Assembly: GCA_905331475.1 (NCBI GenBank)
Contig: CAJNYU010000687.1
Coordinates: 100,967-164,966 of the forward strand
Direction: 5' to 3'
Length of the DNA stretch: 64,000 bases
Source of the DNA: Rotaria socialis
Lineage: Eukaryota; Rotifera; Eurotatoria; Philodinida; Philodinidae
Both the position numbers and the translations under genes were made by a program. This document shows positions 56,518 through 64,000 of this stretch, piece by piece (position 1 is the first letter of the stretch; the number at the start of each line of letters is the position of its first letter). Under the pieces are notes generated by a model. That model made no database searches. It saw only the letters and a program-made list of their open reading frames with translations, and was not told the origin of the DNA.

Positions 56518-59073
56518 AAGAATAAAGGCAGTAATCGGATAGAAAAGGGTATATTACTTAAAATTTTCAATAAAACGTTTCCATCAGCATTTTTTCTTGA
56601 CTACGAGTTAGAAAATGCCAAGATTTTGATAAGTCAACGTATTAACAGTCAAACACTTGTACTACATTCGGAGTTGTAAATTTTGAAGAGAGGCGGGCGA
56701 CGTATGTCCTGAAAATCGAGTTGATTTTATCGATTCCAAAGACCATTCGTGCAATATCGGGATTAACCGTCTTTTGAATAGGAATCCTGGGTAGATCGCC
56801 TGTTAACCGTCGATTTCGCTAAGTAACACTAGATTCACAGGATTCCAGCCGTACCTTAAATCTTTTATTTTTGGTTCTATAAATCTCTGATTTTCTTTTG
56901 AAAATGAATATTGTATTCTGCAGCATACATCGTATCTTAATAGTACATGAATACCTGATTCTTTACCACAAATACATAACTTTGCTTTTATTACAAATGC
57001 AGATAAATTGTCTAATAGAAGAACTGTCGAACAAAATAGTGCTAAAGTCAAGGTGGAAGTGCTGGATCTCATCAACGAATTTCACTACAAAGTGCTGAAG
57101 GTGTTAGCAGTTGTCGAAAAACAACAGAAAAATACAGGAGTAGTATACGGCAGGACGACAAAACTGTTCGTTAAACCCTTTGTCTTTTTCTCAGTCTTGA
57201 TGAATACACTAAATGCACAACTAAAAAGAGGTGGGCAAAATTAGGAACCTGGCGTAATAGAAAATATGCACCTAATTTTATTAGCTTGAGAATCATCATT
57301 GACTTCTGATTATTTTCAGAATTTTATTGTGTATTCTATGGCAACTCACTTTTTAACATCTCGGTGCCCCTCAGGGATCGAAAGAATGTTTTTGCTCTGG
57401 TTTTAGTACAAGTAGTTATATTTCACTAAAGCTAAGTTTGCCTAATACAGACTTTATCTTCGTTTCTAAAATTCATCGAATAATAATAAGGATCTGAAGC
57501 ATTCTCTGGGAGCCGTAAAAAACAGTTGTTGACCCAACGGTTCATGAATATGCGATTTAATTTGTTTGAAAGTAGGCTTGTTCGATGCAAAATGTTCTTC
57601 GCTATCAGAATATATAAGAACATATCAAATACACAAATATTTTTCTATCAGTAAATGCCAAATACCGCCTCGATTGCGTCATATAGTTACAAGCAATGCT
57701 TTTCTCAGTCTTATGAAGTGTAGCTTTTCGAGGTGTGTCAGTAAGATTTTTTCATCGGATACGGAATTCAATGTGCTCTTTCTAATGAAACTATTTTCAA
57801 CTTAAAATTCGATGCCTTGTGCAACATTTTCGCTCCAATGTTACTGTTGTAATCGGATATTTGAGTGGTACTCGACATTTTCAAACAGAATAATCGGTAT
57901 TCGACTTGAAAAAAGTCTTAGATTTGAAATCGGCAGTCACAAAAGTATGTGCCAAAGCAACTTTTAAGTTGTCAATGTTTTTTGACTTTTATAGTCGTCC
58001 TATTTTACAGCGTGTTAAAATGTTTATCGAATGATATAGATGAGAAAAATCGTCCATGCCAATTTCCACCAAACTTTTCGTCGTAATATGAAGAAAAATA
58101 AAAAAAGATAGTTGTTGAAAATTACTGCCCAATGATCATCAAGTGATCAATGTTTTTCGTGTATTATAATTATTATTTTGTAGGTCTTAAAAATGTCGAC
58201 CGAATGGTAGCTATGAAAACAGTTCTATTGTGATACAATTGTATTGAAAAGGGGAGGCTGTTTCAAAGACAAACAGTTAAATAGTCAACTTTTGTTTGTG
58301 TCCATAACTCTTTTGAAATTCATTTTTTCGTGACGGATTTAGCATCAAATGCTTGTATCGACGGCAGCTTTCTTTTTATATGTAATTTGACTAGATTGAG
58401 TTGAAAAAATCAGAATGGGTCGATAGAGTGTTTTATACGCCGCTACCATTTCCAAAAATACTAAAAAACCATCATTGGACCGATGAGACACAAAACATAA
58501 CTCAACCTTAGATCCATCCAGGTACATGTTTTAAGTAGAATTTGACATGTTCTGTCGAATGGTGCAATTAAATTTAAGATTTATGCTACAATCATGTAGA
58601 AATTTTTTGAAAAGTCTAGGAATCTATATGCTGCCTAGAATTATTTGAATCATCCTAGCATCCTGAAAAAGTCTGATTCTACCATGTGACAGAGCATGTC
58701 GACTTCTATTTGGAACATGTTCTTGGGCGAATTGAAGGTGGAATTATGTTTTGTGTCTTCTCTGCTGAGTGACGGTTTACAAGTATTTTAGAAATTCTAG
58801 ATAAATGCTGTTACCGATTGAAAATATAATTACATCTTTCAGTAGGTCGCATCGAACGATACTTGAAACCAGAATGAGAGCGCTGGAACAAGTACAAGGA
58901 CGAATCGAGTGTCAATTTCACCTACGTTATTTTTCCATCGAAATACTTGTGTAAAATTTGAGAACAAAACAGCACGTAGCTCTATTGACAATTGCGATAT
59001 GTTAGTGGTGAATCATTTACATTAATTAAACACTAATGTAAAGTGTAAGTTTTTGCTTTAAAAATTTGATGTA
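56518..59073. other. Convergent spacer between the GT47 paralogues
   Basis: About 2.5 kb without a recognised gene. The plus frame at 57008-57244 has no family signal. Weak, diverged tandem similarity is seen around 57960-58240 (CAATGTTTTT ... segments about 177 bp apart). Confidence 0.4.
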
Positions 59074-59077
59074 TTAA

Positions 59078-59748
59078 GGGCCCTCCCCCTAAAAAAAATC
59101 GAAATCGAGTTTTATCATAGAAAGATTCCCCGTGATCTCCTCTTTCAGAATACAACGAATTTTTTTGAAAAAAGGTGAAGCTTTGACAGACTTATTGAAG
59201 AAATACTCTTTCATCTCCCTTACTCCCACACACCTTTCTAAAAATGCCTAAATGTGGGACTGAAAACGTGGGTCTCAAATAGAAAATTTGCTATAACTTT
59301 CGTTTGGCTTTAGCTTTCCCTGATATTCTTTTTTTATTTTAAGGGCTTCAATTATAGCTAACTTTTTATCAGACGGATTTTCGGTATTGGATTCCTGCAC
59401 TGAGAAAAGTCCAATTTGGTGCGTTTTTTATACCTACTTTGGCAGTCATACCGAGTAAAATACTTATAAAAATATGAACAGAAGGGAATTTCAAAATTCT
59501 GCGTGATGAAAACTTCCGTATGGAGACTAGCTTTAATTTAAAACCGACCTGACATCGATAGCTCTCATAGTCATGAAGTTATAGCAATTCTCGTGGAAGC
59601 TATAAAACAAGTCATAAGTCTAGTTTAGAAAGGTATACAAGGCTGAAACTTTTACCACAAGCGTTTCTCACTAGGCCCATTTATTCATGAAAGTTTCAGC
59701 CCAAACCTATACTCCAAAGTGGCCAGTCGATTCTGAGAGGGGGGGGCC
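59078..59748. mobile_element. TTAA-flanked DNA element (MITE), 671 bp
   Basis: Ends GGGCCCTCCCCCT and GAGGGGGGGGCC are inverted matches. They are flanked on both sides by TTAA (59074-59077 and 59749-59752), the target duplication of piggyBac- and Kolobok-type transposons. There is no ORF of note, so it is non-autonomous. Confidence 0.75.
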
Positions 59749-59752
59749 TTAA

Positions 59753-59865
59753 TATTGATGTTTAGTGAAAACGTTAACCATTAGTATTAATAGTAATTGA
59801 AGTCACTTAATAAGTGTCATTAATTAAGTTTCATGGTATAAAATGATCCACCCTTTTGATATGCT
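59753..59865. repeat. TTAATG-word repeat, inverted copy
   Basis: On the minus strand it reads GGGTGGATCATTTTATACC, then ACTTAATTAATGACACTTA, and matches 45263-45410. It ends 23 bp before the stop codon of the minus-strand GT47 gene, so it may lie in its 3' UTR. Confidence 0.6.
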
Positions 59866-59887
59866 CTAAGTTCGCATTATTCATTTG

Positions 59888-62695
59888 TCATATGTATTCT
59901 TGGAAAGCAAGAGGAGGCCATTTACTATGACAGGGACAAATTGTCGGATGATTGTTGCAAGCCTTTTGTTGAGCTGCTATTGATACTGGTGAAGAAGTAT
60001 CTGATGTAAATCCATACAGCTGTTCCAAACGGCGGCATCGCATTTCTAAAGATATATAGCGGAACACAGTTGGGGCATTTCCATTAAAATATTCGTTTGT
60101 TACAAGTGTTTCTTTTTTATATCGTACACGATTGTCAATGGCATAAGGCCATCGAAATATATGGGAATATGATGATGCATATCTCAGTTTTTGTGCGATA
60201 TATCTCTTAAATGAAGTAATATTACTGACACGATTGATTATTTCATGTAGGTTACTAACATTGATTTTTACACTAAATGATTGCCAGCTGATGAATCTTT
60301 CAAATGGAAGTACAACATTATCTGCTAGAATGACAGGTATTACCCCTAATTGAATTGCTTCATAAATTCGATATGACCATGGACGGAAAGTTTCAGGGCA
60401 AATAGAGAAAACACTGCGTAGCATCGATTTGATGTATTCATCTGATGTTGCGTTATCATCAGCTATCAGCAGTGTTTCATACGAAATTCCTTCAATTGTA
60501 GTTGTCGTAGTGGATTTCCTTACTATGGAAAAGTTACTCCATAACGAAGTTAATCGAGGACTGGCAGAATGAAGCGCAATCGTGTGACTGAGATTTGCAG
60601 CAAAGAAAAATAAAATTTTCTTATCGTAGGAACTACTGTTCCGAATTGAAAATAAACTTTCATTCAATTTGAGATCTGTGAATTGAGGGATGACTATATC
60701 ATAACCATGTCGATAACTCATTGCTTTATCTCGATGTGAATACGGAAGATTTGATTTCGGTGGCACTAAATTTTGTCTAACATCTGTGAATACTAGCTGT
60801 ATCACATTTCGTAATACCTTTTGATGTTTTGCATACAAAAATCCCATATTTTTTCTTCCAACGAAAGTAAAGATATGGTTCGAACCGATCTGGTCCGTAG
60901 TTTTGGCCATAGTCCAATAGGGAAACCTTTTACACATATTTGATAGCATTTTTTGGAAATAACCTTCATTTAATGTCTGCCATAGGACGTCGTTGTTTGT
61001 TTGGTTGAGTATCTCTTGTTTGTTACGGAGATAAAAATACATCAAGTCATGAGGAACAATGAAGAAGTCGGCAAGCATAGGATTTTCGACCCAGATGATA
61101 TTATGGCGAGAGACATTGTTTGAGGCATTGAGCCGTGCGAAGTAATCTTGAACTAAGTACTCTACAGTGTACATCTGATATTGTTTACCTACAACAGTCC
61201 AGTCGACTTTCTGAGAAGAAAAATTTTCTATTCCATTGTTTAGCGACTGCTTTCGATACATCCAAACTCGCAACGGTCTCGAGATATAATCTTGAATGAG
61301 TAGTGAATGTCGAAGAAGGTCTATTTTAGTGATCCAATCGAGTGCTTTTCCAATATTTCGCGAAACTATTCCATGATATACCATGATGTCACCACACAGA
61401 TCCTCACAAAACATACTACGAAAGTTTTTTATATCTTGAACGTAATCCTTGTGTTCTGCTTGCTTCTGTAATGACCATGTTGTAGTAATGTTAGTAAAAC
61501 CTTCCCAGTATGTAAAATTCGTTTTCGAACAGCGGCATGTTCCATGTTTTGTATTGTTCGTGACACGCGCAGCTAAATTATTGTAGTGTTCAAAGAAAAT
61601 ACGAGAAGCATAAGGCTTATTATACCACAGATCAAAGTTTTGCTGCATGTAACTAGGAGTCAAATTTACTGGAGATAATATGCTTAGCATGATTGATTCT
61701 TCCTGATTGAGAAGTTGTCCTCCCAGTTGTAATGAGTTATTACGCATTAGTTTGATAAGTTCTGTATATCGTTTCATAGGTATTGATGGATCTGAATCTA
61801 AAGCAACAAAGAATGTAGGAGGAGTCGGATAAAAATGCCACAATTTATTTTCAAATGGGCAAAGATTCAGATTCTTTGTCAAAGATAATGGCGAATTGTA
61901 ACAATAGTCAAAATAAAACCAGTTCGCAAAAGTGGTATCAAGAATAAGCCTATTTTGCATGTTATGAGAGTAGGAAGAACGAGCAGTCAAAGAGCTTTTA
62001 TGACCTGGATAAACTGTTAAGATTAGGGCCCGTATTGGCAGGATTCGAGCAATTAAAGGAGCAAAAGCTGCTCCACGACTAGTACCATGGATGTATAAAA
62101 CAGGATACCGTTGAAACCGTTGATAATAAACTCTGTTTATCCACCGTTGTAGTGACTTATATATCCATTTTACATCTTGATTATCTAAAATGAATTTTTC
62201 AGTCTCATATAATCTTCGTTTTGAGCATATTGCTAGTAAGGAGAAACCAGCATCGCGCATAGCATAGAGAATACGACGGCCGACAGGAAATCTCCAATAG
62301 TCAGTACACGTGCGACCACGACCCGTAGTGAATATCATAAGGCGATGATCATCAGTCGTTTGATTGGCGTTGAATTCATATCGAAATTCATAATGATAGT
62401 TACTATCGTTCGCTAAGTAGTAATACGTAACATTGATTTTTTTCTGCTCTTCAATCCAAGGATCATAAAGTGAATTGAGAACTGTGTCAAGCGTACTTTT
62501 GTTAATGTTTCGGTTATATTCGGAAAATGAATTAAAAATTGAAGAACTTGGAAAATGGTATAACATGATCACTATGACGAGCACTGTCACGAATCGTTTT
62601 CGATAAAAAAAACACTTTCTGTTGAGTACTCTTACTATTAGAGCAATAATTTGTATGCATTTGGCGTGTTGCATTTTAACTACTTTCTGCTTCAT
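59888..62695 (-). CDS. Hydrolase-like / exostosin (GT47) fusion, paralogue 2
   Basis: A single exon of 935 residues, homologous along its length to the protein at 53638-56517. The membrane anchor is at about 35-52 (FVTVLVIVIMLYHFP). The hydrolase-like part contains RLMIFTTGRGRTC, PVGRRILYAMRDAGFSL, QDVKWIYKSLQRW and the elbow GTSRG with Ser206, and later the conserved Asp (FVALDSD) and His (FFEHY). The exostosin domain starts near 473 (LRVWMYRKQSL) and includes NPMLADFFIVPHDL, YRHGYDIVIPQF and ICPETFRPWSYRIYEAIQLG. It closes with the shared ICPC motif near the C-terminus. Many Asn-X-Ser/Thr sites fit a Golgi lumenal protein. It faces the other copy tail to tail across about 3.4 kb. Both copies keep all motifs, so both look functional; divergence suggests an old duplication. 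The start ATG 62695 is preceded by in-frame Met candidates only a few codons downstream. Confidence 0.85.
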   Translation of the reverse strand: MKQKVVKMQHAKCIQIIALIVRVLNRKCFFYRKRFVTVLVIVIMLYHFPSSSIFNSFSEYNRNINKSTLDTVLNSLYDPWIEEQKKINVTYYYLANDSNYHYEFRYEFNANQTTDDHRLMIFTTGRGRTCTDYWRFPVGRRILYAMRDAGFSLLAICSKRRLYETEKFILDNQDVKWIYKSLQRWINRVYYQRFQRYPVLYIHGTSRGAAFAPLIARILPIRALILTVYPGHKSSLTARSSYSHNMQNRLILDTTFANWFYFDYCYNSPLSLTKNLNLCPFENKLWHFYPTPPTFFVALDSDPSIPMKRYTELIKLMRNNSLQLGGQLLNQEESIMLSILSPVNLTPSYMQQNFDLWYNKPYASRIFFEHYNNLAARVTNNTKHGTCRCSKTNFTYWEGFTNITTTWSLQKQAEHKDYVQDIKNFRSMFCEDLCGDIMVYHGIVSRNIGKALDWITKIDLLRHSLLIQDYISRPLRVWMYRKQSLNNGIENFSSQKVDWTVVGKQYQMYTVEYLVQDYFARLNASNNVSRHNIIWVENPMLADFFIVPHDLMYFYLRNKQEILNQTNNDVLWQTLNEGYFQKMLSNMCKRFPYWTMAKTTDQIGSNHIFTFVGRKNMGFLYAKHQKVLRNVIQLVFTDVRQNLVPPKSNLPYSHRDKAMSYRHGYDIVIPQFTDLKLNESLFSIRNSSSYDKKILFFFAANLSHTIALHSASPRLTSLWSNFSIVRKSTTTTTIEGISYETLLIADDNATSDEYIKSMLRSVFSICPETFRPWSYRIYEAIQLGVIPVILADNVVLPFERFISWQSFSVKINVSNLHEIINRVSNITSFKRYIAQKLRYASSYSHIFRWPYAIDNRVRYKKETLVTNEYFNGNAPTVFRYISLEMRCRRLEQLYGFTSDTSSPVSIAAQQKACNNHPTICPCHSKWPPLAFQEYI

Positions 62696-64000
62696 AAGCT
62701 ATGCATGTTGAAAGAGCGAAAGACGCAAACCCTCATTAAAAAAAGCTTGTGTGTATCTATTGTGTGCAGCCAAGCGAAAGTTTAACACGTTTTCATGTAT
62801 TGTGAGTGTGTAACGTAGGATATCTTGGGTCGCGATTCGCTCAGAGAGGGAACCAATATAAAACTTGATGCGCTCTATCGAATGAATTATTGAATTTTTT
62901 TCAAAAGCCTTCCAAATTGCAAAAAAATCCAAAATACTGCAAAGAAATAAACAAAAATAAGCAGATTGTTTTCGTAAAACTCGTCCCAGTTCGCCCAGAG
63001 AGGAGATCAAAAGCTGAAAGCAATATAAGGTAGATAGAAATCGATGGAATCCATCCAATGAACACCTTTTCAATGGTATAGATGTGGGTGGGGTGGGGCT
63101 GAGCTATCTCTCCACACACCAACCCAAATCCACACCACACTCACACTCATCAATTATTGTTTTTTTCTTTGGTAACTAATCAATGAAAGCTCAGCTGTTG
63201 ATGCATTCTCATTAGAGTACACAGTCTAAATGTAACTATTTAGTATTTAGCTATCCCAAAAATGGCTGGAACTATAGAAGGTCAAGATCTTGTTTTCACA
63301 TGAAAAAAAACCAAGCTGATTTATTCATTTATATTAACTCCATTATTAGAGCGAATGTTGAGACTGATCGATAATAAAAACATTTAAATATACTTCTGCA
63401 CACAGTTTTTTCGTTGCACTTTAACTTTATCCAGAAAATGATTAGACTTCTATTTTTTAGTAGACAAGCATATAATTTCATTATATTTCTCTAAGAATTC
63501 TGGAATTGAGTCTTACTTCAGCTTAAAGTGTTCAAACACTAATATGAAGTATCAAGTTATTTCTTCCCATAATTAGATAGCATTGAGGATCATCGATAGA
63601 GTTAACGTGCCACTAATTGAGTTTATAATTTATTAGTTTAATATTTTAATCATCTATTTTCTTGGTGAGTATACCAGACACGGCTGTTCTCCGTACTTTT
63701 CTAATGACTTTTCTAGTATAAATAGTCAAAAATGTTGGTGCCAGTAAGCCAGAACCAATATAAATGGGCCAGTTTATTTCTAGTTTAAATTGGTAAAATG
63801 CATTCCCATTGAGAACTTTAAAATTTTTGCCATGAAAAAGAGCAATTCCCAGGTCGATGATTCCGGACTCCGGAACCGACGGGAAACGGTGTTATTTCCC
63901 GCTACTTCCAGTGATTTCCAACGACATTCCAACCGGAAACGGACCGGAAAACTATCCGGAAGTTGGAAGCAGTATTCCGTTTGGAAATCACCGTATTGTA
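62696..64000. other. Upstream of GT47 paralogue 2; CCGGAA-word patch at right edge
   Basis: No gene recognised. CCCACCCCACCCAC and CCACACCACACTCACACTC stretches at 63080-63150 are simple-sequence. From about 63855 to the window end lies a degenerate patch of CCGGAA/TTCCGG and TTGGAAAT words on both strands, cut by the window edge. Confidence 0.45.

Noticed and set aside
57008..57244. 78-codon ORF between the GT47 genes
   Set aside because: No recognisable domain, and surrounding sequence shows no coding continuation.
63075..63150. GTGGG/CCCAC-rich stretch as interstitial telomere repeat
   Set aside because: Irregular simple sequence with no exact tandem TGTGGG unit.

Overview
This is a eukaryotic, AT-rich window with many short introns (mostly about 45-60 bp, GT..AG). 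The F-box/leucine-rich protein at 31.4 kb resembles the F-box families abundant in bdelloid rotifers. Together with the intron style, the mix of intron-rich animal genes with intronless bacterial-like ones, and the dense mobile DNA of the right half, it suggests a bdelloid rotifer, perhaps Rotaria-like. That identification is inference, not proof. A run of N (45443-45891) marks an assembly gap.

Left part (1-30 kb), conserved animal genes, reconstructed by hand with all exon phases agreeing: a Ser/Thr/Ala-rich ORF running off the left edge (minus); a Rabin8/RAB3IP-like Rab GEF (plus, 10 exons); VPS8, the CORVET tethering subunit (minus, 8 exons, 1464 aa); a thioredoxin-fold gene nested on the opposite strand inside a VPS8 intron (plus, 5 exons); a stathmin (minus, 4 exons) head-to-head with an SRSF10-like splicing factor (plus, 7 exons); a complete P-glycoprotein-type ABCB transporter (minus, 30 exons, 1356 aa); and behind it a 5'-truncated second ABCB copy that keeps only the end of TMD2 and NBD2.

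Middle (31-45 kb): an F-box gene, a decayed LINE reverse transcriptase, an intronless 2OG-Fe(II) dioxygenase of a mostly bacterial family (horizontal-transfer candidate), a DNA element with 173-bp terminal inverted repeats and a broken CXC-domain ORF, a 35-bp tandem array, and a composite repeat holding 103-bp and 72-bp tandem arrays. The 72-bp array looks like 24-nt microexons between short introns and is split by a frameshifted mariner with intact inverted repeats and TA duplications.

Right part (45-64 kb): an island of nested non-autonomous elements (a TG..CA element with a 5-bp duplication inside another repeat, a MITE inside an arm of a long inverted repeat, a TTAA-flanked MITE, palindromic arrays). 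It surrounds two large intronless paralogous genes in convergent orientation. Each encodes a type II membrane protein joining an alpha/beta-hydrolase-like region (GxSxG) to a GT47 exostosin domain.

Functional links: RAB3IP-like and VPS8 both act in Rab-controlled membrane traffic, the two GT47 proteins are expected in the Golgi, and ABCB is a membrane exporter. Nothing indicates that they form one system; the neighbourhoods look like ordinary gene order plus repeat invasion.
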